From the NCBI RefSeq assembly GCF_026343955.1, contig NZ_JAPKNI010000012.1, forward strand, positions 43,232 to 107,231: DNA of 64,000 nucleotides. The letters run 5' to 3'. The DNA comes from Kaistia defluvii (GTDB lineage: Bacteria > Pseudomonadota > Alphaproteobacteria > Rhizobiales > Kaistiaceae). The notes beneath the pieces were generated by a model that was not told the origin of the DNA, made no database searches, and saw only the letters and a list, made by a program, of their open reading frames with translations. Shown in pieces: positions 33,139 through 42,968 of the stretch. Every line of letters begins with the position of its first letter. The stretch's first letter is position 1. The position numbers were made by a program, and so were the translations under genes.

Positions 33139-34676
33139 TGTCGGACATCGCCGCGACGCCGGTGACGGGTTCGAAGCGCGCCGCCGTCACGGTCTGCGTG
33201 ATGGTGGCGACCCTGATGCAGGCGCTCGATTCCACCATCGCCAATGTCGCGCTGCCCTATATGCAGGGCAGTCTTGCCGCGACGAGCACGCAGATCAACT
33301 GGGTGCTGACCTCCTATATCGTCGCCGCCGCGATCCTGACGCCGGCGACCGGCTGGCTGGAGGCACGCTTCGGCCGCCGCCAACTGTTCATCGTGTGCGT
33401 CGCCGGCTTTGTCGTCGCTTCCATGCTCTGCGGCACCGCGACAAGCATCGAGCAGATGGTTCTCTATCGCATGATCCAGGGCGGGTTCGGCGCTCCGGTC
33501 GTGCCCCTGTCGCAGGCGGTCCTGCTGGACAGCTATCCCCTGCGCATGCGCGGGCAGGCCATGGCGATCTTCGGCCTCGGCGTCATGCTGGGGCCGATCC
33601 TCGGCCCGACGCTGGGCGGATGGCTGACGCAGTACTACGACTGGCGATGGGTGTTCTACGTCAATGTTCCGCTTGGCATCATGACGCTGCTGCTCGCCTT
33701 CGGCTTCCTGGAAGGCAAGCTCGGTTCCGTGGCGGCCAGGCTCGACTGGTTTGGCTTCGCGACGCTCGGCATCGCGATCGCGGCGCTGCAGCTGTTCCTG
33801 GATCGCGGCGAACAGCTGAACTGGTTCCAGTCGACGGAGATCCAGATCGAGTTCGCGCTCATGCTGCTCGGTTTCTATCTGTTCGTCGTCCATACCCTGA
33901 CGAGTTCGCGGCCCTTCCTGGACGGGCGGCTGTTCCGCGACCGGAACTTCGTCATGGGGCAGGTGATGATCTTCATCGTCGGCGCCGTCCTGCTGGCGAC
34001 GCTGTCGTTGCTGGCTCCCTATCTCGAGCGCCTGATGGGCTATCCCGTCCTCACGGCGGGCCTCGTTCTCGCACCGCGCGGCATCGGCACCATGGTAGCG
34101 ATGGTTCTCGTCGGGCGGCTCATGTCGCTTGTCGACACCCGCTATCTCCTGCTTGTCGGCCTGCTGCTGACGGCGGTCGCGCTGCACCAGATGAGTCAGT
34201 TCACACCCGATATTTCGCAGGGCACGATCATCTGGACCGGGCTGATCCAGGGCTTCGGTCTCGGCTTCGTCTTCGTGCCGCTGAGCACCGTCACCTTCGC
34301 GACGCTGGCGGCGGATCTCCGCACCCAGGGCACCGGCTTCTACAGCCTCACGCGCAATGTCGGCTCCAGCGTCGGCATCTCGGTGACGACATTCCTGCTG
34401 ACCCGCAACGCGGCCACCGTTCATGCCGGGCTTTCCGGCGACGTCTCGCCCTACAGCCGGGCCGTGCAGCAATTGGGGCCTGTGCTTCGGCTGGATACGC
34501 CGGCGGGACGGGCAACGGTCAACGACCTGATCAATGTCCAGGCGGAGACGATCGCCTATGCGGATAATTTCCGGCTGATGATGATCGTCACCCTTCTGGC
34601 GATGCCCCTGGTGCTCCTGCTGCGGAATACCAAGCCGCTCGAGGCTGGCAGGGCGGAACAGGCCGTGGAAGCGTAA
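33138..34676 (+). CDS. MFS multidrug efflux transporter, DHA2 (EmrB) family
   Basis: Proton-driven exporter of 512 residues with about fourteen hydrophobic helices. The first helix region holds MQALDSTIANVALPYMQGSL, the DHA2 motif D1, and GPTLGGWLTQYYDWRWVFYVN is the antiporter motif C region. The ATG overlaps the adaptor stop (TGATG). The substrate is unknown. No TetR or MarR regulator gene lies next to the pair. An 8-bp inverted repeat (ccccgcgg/ccgcgggg) follows the stop, without a T-run. Confidence 0.92.
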   Translation: MSDIAATPVTGSKRAAVTVCVMVATLMQALDSTIANVALPYMQGSLAATSTQINWVLTSYIVAAAILTPATGWLEARFGRRQLFIVCVAGFVVASMLCGTATSIEQMVLYRMIQGGFGAPVVPLSQAVLLDSYPLRMRGQAMAIFGLGVMLGPILGPTLGGWLTQYYDWRWVFYVNVPLGIMTLLLAFGFLEGKLGSVAARLDWFGFATLGIAIAALQLFLDRGEQLNWFQSTEIQIEFALMLLGFYLFVVHTLTSSRPFLDGRLFRDRNFVMGQVMIFIVGAVLLATLSLLAPYLERLMGYPVLTAGLVLAPRGIGTMVAMVLVGRLMSLVDTRYLLLVGLLLTAVALHQMSQFTPDISQGTIIWTGLIQGFGLGFVFVPLSTVTFATLAADLRTQGTGFYSLTRNVGSSVGISVTTFLLTRNAATVHAGLSGDVSPYSRAVQQLGPVLRLDTPAGRATVNDLINVQAETIAYADNFRLMMIVTLLAMPLVLLLRNTKPLEAGRAEQAVEA

Positions 34677-34815
34677 CCCCCGCGGGCGTGGCGGTTCGAG
34701 GCCGCGGGGCCTGTGCAAATCGACCCCGGCTGCTTATGGAGGGAGGAGATCCATTCTTTTGCCCGTTTCCATGGCGACCCTGTCGTCGGGCATGTCCTAG
34801 CAGCGAGACGACATC

Positions 34816-35289
34816 ATGAAGAAACTGAGCCTGATCGCATCCGCGCTTGTTCTGGCGCTGCCGGCCGCCGGCCACGCGCAGAACAAGGCGGTCGCCCCGC
34901 CGGTCATGGTTAGCGCCGGCAAATGCGACAAGCTGGTCGTCGCCGGCAAGGACGCCACCAAGCAGTGCAAGAACGAGGTCGCCAGCGTACCGCTTCCCGG
35001 CGGCACGGTGATGTTCATCTTCACCCAGGGCAAGACGCTGATCGGCTTCACGGGCGATGCCACCAAGCTGGCCGGCGACAAGAAGACCGGCATCGCCGGC
35101 GTGCCGGTCGTCGACGTCAACATCCGCTCGGGCAAGGAGCCGAAGATCGTCGCGGCCAAGGAGGGCCTCTGCAAGTTCAGCGATCCCTATTCGGGCAAGC
35201 CGGCCATCGTCAGCTGCACGGCAACCACCGCCGAGGGCACCTTCACCGGCTCGTTCAAGTCGAACGGCAAGCCGCCCAAGGCGCAGTAG
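34816..35289 (+). CDS. Periplasmic protein of unknown function
   Basis: A 157-residue protein with a signal peptide cut near GHA-QNKA and a soluble domain rich in Gly, Lys and Val. Four cysteines (in AGKCDKLV, TKQCKNEV, GLCKFSD and IVSCTATT) could form two disulfides. The C-terminal part TAEGTFTGSFKSNGK resembles a beta-sandwich strand pattern. I do not recognise a family. The ribosome-binding site is weak (cgagacgacatc). Its next neighbour is convergent, 3 nt beyond its stop. Confidence 0.65.
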   Translation: MKKLSLIASALVLALPAAGHAQNKAVAPPVMVSAGKCDKLVVAGKDATKQCKNEVASVPLPGGTVMFIFTQGKTLIGFTGDATKLAGDKKTGIAGVPVVDVNIRSGKEPKIVAAKEGLCKFSDPYSGKPAIVSCTATTAEGTFTGSFKSNGKPPKAQ

Positions 35290-35292
35290 CCG

Positions 35293-35613
35293 CTATCCGC
35301 GCGGCGCGAACAGGATGATGGCGGCGCCAGCCAGGCAAAGGGCGGCGCCCGCCAGATCCCAGCGATCCGGCCGGGCGCCTTCCACGATCCAGAGCCACAG
35401 GATCGACAGCGCGATGTAGATGCCGCCATAGGCGGCGTAGGCTCGCCCGGCGGCGGCGCTGTCGACCAGCGTCAGCAGATAGGCGAAGAGCGCCAGCGAC
35501 AGCATCCCCGGCGCCAGCCAGGCGATGGACCGGCCGAGCCTGAGCCAGGCCCAGAAGGCGAAGCAGCCGGCAATTTCGGCCAGGCCGGCGGCGACATAGA
35601 TCAGGATTGTCAT
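35293..35613 (-). CDS. YnfA-family (UPF0060) small membrane protein
   Basis: A 106-residue protein of four hydrophobic helices, with [21 protein letters not shown] near the start and [21 protein letters not shown] in the middle, the family signature. YnfA proteins resemble small multidrug resistance exporters, but their physiological role is uncertain. ATG 35613 opens the family-like sequence; the frame extends upstream without similarity. It ends 3 nt from the convergent preceding gene. Confidence 0.9.
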   Translation of the reverse strand: MTILIYVAAGLAEIAGCFAFWAWLRLGRSIAWLAPGMLSLALFAYLLTLVDSAAAGRAYAAYGGIYIALSILWLWIVEGARPDRWDLAGAALCLAGAAIILFAPRG

Positions 35614-35728
35614 TCGACTGGCCAGCGCGCATCGCCGGATCCGGAGGTCGGATGCATCGGCTGCCGCTCGCACTCGTCGCGACAAGGCGCAACCGCCTTG
35701 GGTGGCCGATGGGAAATTATCAGGGGAG

Positions 35729-35804
35729 TGGTGAGCCCGTCGGGATTCGAACCCGAGACCCCATGATTAAAAGTCACGTGCTCTACCAGCTGAGCTACGG
35801 GCTC
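35729..35804 (-). tRNA. tRNA-Lys (TTT anticodon)
   Basis: On the minus strand: a 76-nt cloverleaf with acceptor gagcccg/cgggctc, anticodon loop cttttaa (anticodon TTT), T arm ctcgggttcgaatcccgac-like and encoded CCA. Confidence 0.96.
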
Positions 35805-35832
35805 ATCGAGGTTGGGCCTCGAATTGGGGCGG

Positions 35833-35861
35833 AACCTAGTCGCCACGACCGGGCGGGTCAA
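35833..35861 (-). promoter_or_regulatory. Predicted promoter of tRNA-Lys
   Basis: On the minus strand TTGACC (35861-35856), 17-nt spacer, TAGGTT (35838-35833), ending 28 nt before the mature tRNA. Confidence 0.6.
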
Positions 35862-36030
35862 TAGTCCCCGGATGACAGCAGGTTGAACGGTCCACCGATT
35901 TTATCGAGGTTCGGGCGACGCGCTGCGAATTCGCCCGCGATTGCCTGATCCGAATGGGTTATGAACGCGCCATATTGTTCCACTAGGATGCTCCCATGCT
36001 CGGATTAATGGGAAAAGCGAAGGCGTCAAC

Positions 36031-37374
36031 ATGCGCATAGCGATGATCGGTTCTGGTTATGTCGGGCTCGTCTCCGGCGCGTGTCTGGCTGATTTTGGCC
36101 ATGACGTGACGTGCATCGACAAGGATGCCCGCAAGATCGAGGCGCTGAAGCAGAATCAGATCCCGATCTACGAGCCGGGTTTGGAGGCTCTGGTCGCCTC
36201 GAACGTCCGGGCCGGGCGGCTCTCCTTCACCACCGAATTTGAAGGCCCGGTCGGCGACGCCGACGTCGTCTTCATCGCCGTCGGCACGCCGTCGCGGCGC
36301 GGCGACGGGCATGCCGACCTTTCCTATGTCTATGCCGCGGCGCGCGAGATCGCGATGGCCGCGAAGGGTTTCACCGTCGTCGTCACGAAGTCGACGGTTC
36401 CCGTCGGTACCGGCGACGAGGTGGAACGCGTCATCCGCGAGGCCAATCCGGACGCCGATGTTGCCGTGGTGTCCAATCCCGAATTCCTGCGCGAAGGCGC
36501 CGCCATCGCCGATTTCAAGCGGCCGGACCGCATCGTCGTGGGCCTCGAGGGTGAGCGCGGCAAGGATGTCATGTCCGAGGTCTACCGGCCGCTCTATCTG
36601 AACCAGGCGCCGATCCTGTTCACCTCGCGCCGGTCGTCGGAGCTGATCAAATACGCGGCCAACGCCTTCCTTGCGATGAAGATCACTTTCATCAACGAGA
36701 TGGCGGATCTGTGCGAGAGCGTCGGCGCCGACGTCCAGGCGGTTTCGCGCGGCATCGGGCTCGACAATCGCATCGGTTCGAAATTCCTGCATGCCGGCCC
36801 CGGCTATGGCGGCTCGTGTTTCCCCAAGGATACGCTTGCCCTCGTCAAGACGGCGCAGGACCAGGGCACGCCGCTGCGGCTCATCGAGACCACGGTGTCG
36901 ATCAACGACCAGCGCAAGCGCGCCATGGCGCGCAAGGTCATCCAGGCGTCAGGCGGCGAGATCCGTGGCAAGAAGGTCGCCATCCTCGGCCTGACCTTCA
37001 AGCCGAACACCGACGACATGCGCGAGGCGCCGTCGCTTTCGATCATCCAGGCGCTGCAGGATGCCGGCGCGCTTGTGTCCGCCTTCGATCCGGAGGGCAT
37101 GGAGCCAGCGCGGCAGATTCTCGGCGACGTCGACTATGCCGCCGATGCCTATGACGCGGCGCAGGACGCCGACGTCCTCGTCATCGTGACCGAGTGGGAC
37201 ATCTTCCGCGCGCTCGACCTGAAGCGCCTCAAGGCGACGATGCGGACGCCGCTGATGGTCGATCTGCGCAATATCTACCGGCGCGACGATGTCGTTCGCG
37301 AGGGATTCCGTTATGTCAGCGTCGGTCGTCCGGGCGATGATGCCGCGTTCCAGCTGGATGTCGCCGCCGAATAA
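36031..37374 (+). CDS. ugd: UDP-glucose 6-dehydrogenase (RkpK/Ugd family)
   Basis: Oxidises UDP-glucose to UDP-glucuronate for surface polysaccharides. The 447 residues begin with the Rossmann motif GSGYVGLVSGACLADFGHD and include EPGLEALV, the conserved STVPVGTGDEVE and the active-site Cys263 in GGSCFPKDT, then the C-terminal domain GLTFKPNTDDMREAPS. ATG 36031 fits the Rossmann start. It is not next to other polysaccharide genes; about 225 nt separate it from tRNA-Lys upstream, with no clear promoter that I can defend. Confidence 0.96.
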   Translation: MRIAMIGSGYVGLVSGACLADFGHDVTCIDKDARKIEALKQNQIPIYEPGLEALVASNVRAGRLSFTTEFEGPVGDADVVFIAVGTPSRRGDGHADLSYVYAAAREIAMAAKGFTVVVTKSTVPVGTGDEVERVIREANPDADVAVVSNPEFLREGAAIADFKRPDRIVVGLEGERGKDVMSEVYRPLYLNQAPILFTSRRSSELIKYAANAFLAMKITFINEMADLCESVGADVQAVSRGIGLDNRIGSKFLHAGPGYGGSCFPKDTLALVKTAQDQGTPLRLIETTVSINDQRKRAMARKVIQASGGEIRGKKVAILGLTFKPNTDDMREAPSLSIIQALQDAGALVSAFDPEGMEPARQILGDVDYAADAYDAAQDADVLVIVTEWDIFRALDLKRLKATMRTPLMVDLRNIYRRDDVVREGFRYVSVGRPGDDAAFQLDVAAE

Positions 37375-37461
37375 TGGAGACTGCCAGAATTAGCTAGCGC
37401 GCTTTCCTGACGTAGTGGCATGATCCCGCGGGGATTCCGTAAAGGATCACGCGGGGAAAGC

Positions 37462-38550
37462 ATGTTGGGACGTATGGGAAAGCTCGCCGCCGGAATGATT
37501 GTGGCGAGCCTGGGACTTGTTTTGTCTGGCTGTTCGGAGGAAGCGCCGACTCCACCGCCACCGCGCATGGTGCGCACCATCGTCGTCGAGGAGAAGCCGC
37601 TCGTTCTCTCTGCCGAGGGCGCCGGCACGATCCAGGCCCGTTACGTCAACAATATCGGCTTCCTGGTCAGCGGCCGTGTGCTGACGCGCAATGTCGATGT
37701 CGGCGCATCGGTCAAGAAGGGCGATCTGCTCGCGAGCCTCGATCCCGTCGACTACAACTCCCGGCTGACCGCGGCTCAGTCCCAGGTGACTTCGGCGCAG
37801 GCTGCGCTCGACCAGGCCGCCGGCGAGGAGAGCCGCTTCAAGCAACTGCTGGCCAATGGCTTCACCCCGCAGGCCCGCTACGACCAGGCCCTGAAGGACC
37901 TGCAGACCGCGCAGGCCGGCGTCGTCGGCGCCAAGGCCAATCTCAAGCTCGCCCAGGACCAGCTTGGCTATACCAAGCTGCATGCTCCCACCGAGGGCGT
38001 CGTGACCCAGACGGGCGCGAATGTCGGGCAGGTGGTGCAGGCGGGCGAGATGGTCGTCCAACTGTCGAGCTTCAATGATCGTGACGGCGTCTTTTCGATC
38101 TCGGTCATCTATATAGCCGCTGCCAAGGTCGGCATGCCGGTCAAGGTGTGGATGCAGGCGAAGCCCAACGTTTCGGTGCAGGGCGTCGTTCGCGAAATCT
38201 CGCCGAATGCCGACCCGGTTACCGGAACCTACACGGTCAAGGTGACCCTGACGGATCCGCCGGCCGACATGTTCATCGGAGCGGTCGTCGTGGGCGAAGT
38301 CAGCACGGCAGGTCGCGAGGTCGTGACCGTCCCTTCAAGCGCCATTCTCCAGACCGGCGACACCCCCCAGGTCTGGCTCGTCTCGGCCGATGACACCGTC
38401 AAGAGAGTTCCGGTCAAGGTGGACCGCTTCAACACCGACACGGTGACGATCTCCTCCGGCATTGCCAAGGGCGATCGCATCGTTACCGCCGGCGTCAACG
38501 CTCTGAACGACGGCCAGAAAGTCACGGTCGAGAAGGCTGACGCACAATGA
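37462..38550 (+). CDS. RND efflux periplasmic adaptor lipoprotein
   Basis: A 362-residue membrane-fusion protein with a lipobox (GLVLSGCSEE, Cys near residue 23), a beta-barrel/lipoyl hairpin pair split by a coiled-coil region (residues ~95-165), and APTEGVVTQTGANVGQVVQAGE marking the second lipoyl half. ATG 37462 has GGGGAAAG upstream and starts the lipoprotein signal. It overlaps the RND pump gene by 4 nt. Probable role: link the pump to an outer-membrane channel encoded elsewhere. Confidence 0.92.
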   Translation: MLGRMGKLAAGMIVASLGLVLSGCSEEAPTPPPPRMVRTIVVEEKPLVLSAEGAGTIQARYVNNIGFLVSGRVLTRNVDVGASVKKGDLLASLDPVDYNSRLTAAQSQVTSAQAALDQAAGEESRFKQLLANGFTPQARYDQALKDLQTAQAGVVGAKANLKLAQDQLGYTKLHAPTEGVVTQTGANVGQVVQAGEMVVQLSSFNDRDGVFSISVIYIAAAKVGMPVKVWMQAKPNVSVQGVVREISPNADPVTGTYTVKVTLTDPPADMFIGAVVVGEVSTAGREVVTVPSSAILQTGDTPQVWLVSADDTVKRVPVKVDRFNTDTVTISSGIAKGDRIVTAGVNALNDGQKVTVEKADAQ

Positions 38551-41500
38551 TGGGAGGGCTCAATCTCTCCGAATGGGCGATCAACCACAAGACGCTCGTC
38601 ACTTTCTTCATGGCGCTCTGCGTCGTTGCCGGCGTGCACTCCTACATGACGCTGGGTCGCGAGGAAGATCCCCAGTTCGCCGTCCAGACCATGCTGGTTC
38701 AGGTCAACTGGCCGGGCGCGAGTACCGCGGATACCATCTCGGAAATCACCGAGCGGCTTGAGAAGAAGCTGCGCGAGACGCCCAATATCGACTACATCAA
38801 CAGCTACACGACGCCAGGGCAGGCGCTGCTCTACGTCAATTTGCTACAATCGACTCCGCCGGAGCAGATTCCGTTCATCTGGTATGAGGTGCGCAAGAAG
38901 GTTGCAGACATCGAATACCAGCTGCCCCAGGGCTATCAGGGGCCGTTCTTCAACGACGAGTTCGGCGATGTCTACGGCGTCATTTACGGCCTTACCTATG
39001 ACGGCTTCACGATGCGGCAGACGCGTGATTTCGCCGAGCGGGCCAAGGTCGCCTTCCAGAACGGCCTCGACGTCGCCAAGGTGACGATGTTCGGCCAGCA
39101 GGACCAGACCTTCTATCTGTCCTTCTCGCCGCAGAAGCTGGCGGCGCTCGGGCTCAACCTCAACGACGTTCTGAGTTCGATCGCAGACCAGAACGCGCTC
39201 GTTCCCTCCGGCGTGGTCAACACGCCCGGCGAGAACATCCTCGTCAATGTCACCGGCGGATTCCTGACGAAGGAAAACCTCGAATCCGTCAACCTGTTCG
39301 TCAACAACCGCTTCTTTCGCCTGACCGATATCGCCACCGTGGAAGAGGGCTATGTCGACCCGCCGACCAAGATGTTCCGGGTCAATGGCAAGCCGGCGAT
39401 TGGTCTCGGCATCTCGATGAAGGCCGGCGGCAACAATCTCGATTTCGGCAAGGGGCTGGCCCAGATCGCAGCCGGGCTGGAGCAGGAATTCCCGATCGGC
39501 ATCGACGTGGTGCTGGTTTCGGATCAGCCGCAGGTCGTGAAGGAGGCGATTGCCGGCTTCACCGACGCGCTGCTCGAGGCACTGATCATCGTGCTGGCGG
39601 TAAGCTTCCTCAGCCTCGGCCTGCGCGCCGGGCTGGTAGTGGCGCTGTCGATCCCGCTGGTCCTCTCGATCGTCTTCCTCGGCATGAAGGTCGGCGGCAT
39701 CAGCCTGCAGCGGATCTCGCTGGGTGCGTTGATCATCGCCCTCGGCCTGCTCGTCGATGATGCGATGATCACGGTCGAGATGATGGTCTCGAAGATCGAG
39801 GAGGGCTACGAGAAGGCCAAGGCCGCCACCTTTGCCTATGTCACCACGGCATTTCCGATGCTGACCGGCACGCTGGTGACGATCTTCGGCTTCTTCCCCA
39901 TCGGCTTTGCCGACAGCAATACCGGCCAATACTGCTTCTCGCTGTTTGCCGTGATCGCGATTGCGCTTGTTTCGTCCTGGTTCGTCGCCGTGGTTTTCTC
40001 GCCGGTCATCGGCGTTGCCGTGCTGCCGAGCAAGATCGTTTCGAAGCATAAGGAGGGCGCGCGCGAATACGGGAGGATCACGACCGCCTACAAGCACCTG
40101 CTGCTCTTCTGCATGCGGATGCGCTATCTGACGATCGCCGTGACGCTGGGGCTCTTCGTGCTGGCTATCTTCGGGCAGAAATTCGTCCAGCGGCAGTTCT
40201 TCCCGTCCTCCGATCGCCCGGAACTGCTCGTCACCGTCAATCTGCCGGCCGCCGCCTCGATCTTCGCGACGGAACAGGTCGTGGACAAGATCCAGTCGCT
40301 GATCGACGGCGATCCCGATATCGAGCGCTATTCCAACTATATCGGCGGCGGCGCGATCCGCTTCTACCTGCCGCTGGCGGTGCTCAGCGACAATTCCTTC
40401 GTCGGCCAGTTCGTCATCGTCACCAAGGGGATCGAGGAACGGATTCGCGTCAAGGCGAAGCTGCAGGCGGCGCTTCCCGGTGCCGTTCTCGATGCGACGA
40501 CCTTTGTCCAGGACCTCGAACTGGGGCCGCCCGTGGGCTGGCCGATCCAGTATCGGGTCACTGGACGCACGCCGGACGAGGCGCGCAAATACGCCGATCA
40601 ACTTGTGACGGCGATGGTCGATTCCGGCTTTGCGCGCGACGTGAATTTCGATTGGCGCGACAAGAACAAGACGCTGAAGATCGTCGTCAACCAGGACATG
40701 GCGCGACGGGTGGGCCTCAGCTCCAAGGTCCTGTCACAGGCCCTGCAGGCCGTGTTGACCGGCACGACGATCACGCAGATGCGCGACTCGATCTATCTCA
40801 TCAATCTGGTGGCGCGTGCCGATTCGAACACGCGCGCTTCGCTGGATGGGGTTCGCGATCTGCAGATCAGCCTGCCCAACGGCCAGTCCGTGCCGCTGCG
40901 TGAAGTCGCCACGATCGACTACGTTCTGGACGAAGGCTATGTCGGCATGCGGGACGGCATGCCGACCATGACGGTGCAGGCCAACATGGCGCCCGGCCTC
41001 CAGGCCGCGACCGTGTACCAGCGGCTGCGGCCGACGGTGGAGAAGATCCGCGCGACCTTGCCGCCCGGCGGCCTGCTCGTCGAGGGCGGCACCGTCGAGA
41101 AGAGCGCCCAGAGCAACGCGGCCCTGATCGCACAGGTGCCGCTGATGGTCGGGCTGATGCTGATCGTCCTGATGGTCCAGTTGCAAAGCGTCTCGCGCCT
41201 GCTTCTGGTGATCAGCGTCGCGCCGCTCGGCCTGATCGGCGTCGTCGCCGCCTTGCTCTTCACCAACACGCCGATGGGCTTCGTCGCAACGCTCGGCATC
41301 ATAGCGCTGGCCGGCATGATCATCCGCAATTCGGTGATCCTCGTCGACCAGATCGAGCACACCCGTCGGGATGGCGAAGACGCGTGGGAGGCGGTGATCG
41401 AAGCCGCCCAGCACCGTTTCCGGCCCATCATGCTGACGGCATCGGCCGCGATCCTCGGCATGATCCCGATCATGCGCGACGTGTTCTGGGGCCCGATGGC

Positions 41501-41651
41501 CTATGCCATCGTCGGCGGCCTTGCCGGGGCGACGCTGCTGACGCTCCTGTTCCTTCCGGCCCTCTATGTCACGAGCTTCCGCATCCGGGAGAGCAGGAGC
41601 GCCGAGGCCGGCCCCCGGGATTCGGGAGGAGCGGTGGCGCCGGCCCATTGA
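38547..41651 (+). CDS. RND family efflux transporter permease
   Basis: Inner-membrane, proton-driven pump of 1,034 residues, the usual length for this class. It has a first helix near residues 13-33, a periplasmic porter region, a helix bundle with GALIIALGLLVDDAMITVEMM (essential Asp pair, near residue 405), and a second half ending with PLMVGLMLIVLMVQLQSVSR and ATLLTLLFLPALYV. The sequence VGREEDPQF-like segment near residue 38 (LGREEDPQFAVQTM) suits the AcrB-related single-gene RND branch. It is coupled to the adaptor by a 4-nt overlap. The substrate is unknown. Confidence 0.94.
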   Translation: MMGGLNLSEWAINHKTLVTFFMALCVVAGVHSYMTLGREEDPQFAVQTMLVQVNWPGASTADTISEITERLEKKLRETPNIDYINSYTTPGQALLYVNLLQSTPPEQIPFIWYEVRKKVADIEYQLPQGYQGPFFNDEFGDVYGVIYGLTYDGFTMRQTRDFAERAKVAFQNGLDVAKVTMFGQQDQTFYLSFSPQKLAALGLNLNDVLSSIADQNALVPSGVVNTPGENILVNVTGGFLTKENLESVNLFVNNRFFRLTDIATVEEGYVDPPTKMFRVNGKPAIGLGISMKAGGNNLDFGKGLAQIAAGLEQEFPIGIDVVLVSDQPQVVKEAIAGFTDALLEALIIVLAVSFLSLGLRAGLVVALSIPLVLSIVFLGMKVGGISLQRISLGALIIALGLLVDDAMITVEMMVSKIEEGYEKAKAATFAYVTTAFPMLTGTLVTIFGFFPIGFADSNTGQYCFSLFAVIAIALVSSWFVAVVFSPVIGVAVLPSKIVSKHKEGAREYGRITTAYKHLLLFCMRMRYLTIAVTLGLFVLAIFGQKFVQRQFFPSSDRPELLVTVNLPAAASIFATEQVVDKIQSLIDGDPDIERYSNYIGGGAIRFYLPLAVLSDNSFVGQFVIVTKGIEERIRVKAKLQAALPGAVLDATTFVQDLELGPPVGWPIQYRVTGRTPDEARKYADQLVTAMVDSGFARDVNFDWRDKNKTLKIVVNQDMARRVGLSSKVLSQALQAVLTGTTITQMRDSIYLINLVARADSNTRASLDGVRDLQISLPNGQSVPLREVATIDYVLDEGYVGMRDGMPTMTVQANMAPGLQAATVYQRLRPTVEKIRATLPPGGLLVEGGTVEKSAQSNAALIAQVPLMVGLMLIVLMVQLQSVSRLLLVISVAPLGLIGVVAALLFTNTPMGFVATLGIIALAGMIIRNSVILVDQIEHTRRDGEDAWEAVIEAAQHRFRPIMLTASAAILGMIPIMRDVFWGPMAYAIVGGLAGATLLTLLFLPALYVTSFRIRESRSAEAGPRDSGGAVAPAH

Positions 41652-41705
41652 GGATAGATCGCGGTCCGGCGCCAGGCCTCGGCCCTTGATGAAGGGCCGA
41701 GGCCG

Positions 41706-42026
41706 ATGGATAAGGAACGATCGCAATCAGCCGGTATGGATGACATGGACGTTCTCGAACTTCTGGGCGCGCTGCATAACGCCCTGCAACCCGGCGCCTC
41801 GGTGGAGGATACGGAAAGCTGGATGCAGGCGTTCCGTGTTATCCGCGGCGAGATGGAAGCCGATCCAAAGACCGACAAGTACGACCTCGAGACGCTCGAC
41901 GTGCTGGCCGGCAAGCTGAAGACGCTTGTCGGCGAGTTGGAGGCCGGCGTCGCCGAGCCGGATTTCAAGCCCGCCCGTACCTGGGTGGCAGCGCTCGGTG
42001 CCGCCGTGCATCGTCGCCGCTCCTGA
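41706..42026 (+). CDS. Small acidic protein of unknown function
   Basis: A 106-residue soluble protein, acidic in the middle (DTESWMQAF, GEMEADPKTDKYDLETLDVL) with a basic end (HRRRS). No membrane segment or signal. The ATG at 41706 is preceded by no clear Shine-Dalgarno site; the internal Met residues near 11 and 14 are alternative starts. I do not recognise a family. Codon use looks like its neighbours, so it is probably a genuine gene. Confidence 0.5.
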   Translation: MDKERSQSAGMDDMDVLELLGALHNALQPGASVEDTESWMQAFRVIRGEMEADPKTDKYDLETLDVLAGKLKTLVGELEAGVAEPDFKPARTWVAALGAAVHRRRS

Positions 42027-42128
42027 TCCGGCAAGGCATCGGCCCTCGATGGACGGAACTCGCGCTATGTCTAAACATTGGACAAAGGTTGAGTTGCGTT
42101 CCCGCATGCCTTCACTAACTTGGATTTC

Positions 42129-42914
42129 ATGAGCACCGCCCGCATCCTTTCCTACAACGTCCATGCCTGCGTCGGGACGGACAAGAAATTGTCGCCCGAG
42201 CGCATCGCGCGCGTCATCCAAGGCTGCAATCCCGATATCGTCGCGTTGCAGGAGATCGACGTCGGCCGCGCCCGCAGTGGCCGGATCGACCAGGCGCAGG
42301 TCCTGGCCGAACTGTTGGGGATGGAGGCGCATTTTCATCCCTCCACCCGCATCGGTCCCGACGAGCACTATGGCGACGCGATCCTGACGCGGCTGCCCTA
42401 TTCGATGAAGCGTATGGGCATGCTTCCCGGCTTTCATGATCGCATCAAGGTCGAGCCGCGCGGCGCCCTCTGGGCCTCGGTACATGTCGGCGGCGTCGAC
42501 GTTCAGGTGGTCAACACGCATCTCGGCGTCTGGCCGCACGAGCAGATGCTCCAGCTTTCGGCCCTGCTGGGCCCGGAATGGCTCGGCCATCCTGAATGCC
42601 GCGAACCCGTGGTCTTTCTGGGGGATTTCAATGCCCCTCCAGGGCTGTCTCCCTATCGCCGGCTGGCGGCCGAATTCGTCGACGTGCAGAAGGTCTGGGG
42701 CGAACGCAAGGCGAAGCCCACCTTTCCAGGCCGGCTGCCGACGCTGCGCATCGACCATGTCTGGCTTCGGGGGCGCGCGGCCGTTCAGAACGTCGAAGTG
42801 GTGCGCACGCCACTGGCGCGGGTCGCCTCGGATCATCTTCCGCTGGTTGTCGACCTCGACTTTTCGGCTCATCGCCTCGCGAGCGCGCCGGAAGTGATCA
42901 CTGGCGCCGCCTGA
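42129..42914 (+). CDS. Endonuclease/exonuclease/phosphatase (EEP) family protein
   Basis: A 261-residue enzyme of the EEP fold (metal-dependent phosphodiesterase or phosphatase). Motifs: RILSYNVHACVGTDKK at the start (Asn8), DIVALQEID with the catalytic Glu near residue 41, VVNTHLGVWPHEQ, FLGDFNAPPG (Asp/Asn), and C-terminal SDHLPLVVDLDF (Asp-His). No signal peptide is obvious, so it is likely cytoplasmic. ATG 42129 is preferred to the upstream TTG at 42120. The substrate (nucleic acid, phospholipid or inositol phosphate) is not set by the sequence. Confidence 0.9.
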   Translation: MSTARILSYNVHACVGTDKKLSPERIARVIQGCNPDIVALQEIDVGRARSGRIDQAQVLAELLGMEAHFHPSTRIGPDEHYGDAILTRLPYSMKRMGMLPGFHDRIKVEPRGALWASVHVGGVDVQVVNTHLGVWPHEQMLQLSALLGPEWLGHPECREPVVFLGDFNAPPGLSPYRRLAAEFVDVQKVWGERKAKPTFPGRLPTLRIDHVWLRGRAAVQNVEVVRTPLARVASDHLPLVVDLDFSAHRLASAPEVITGAA

Positions 42915-42968
42915 GGCGCGATTCGCGTTCCCGCCAGTCCGTTTCGATTCCGCAGGCGGTGTCCGGAT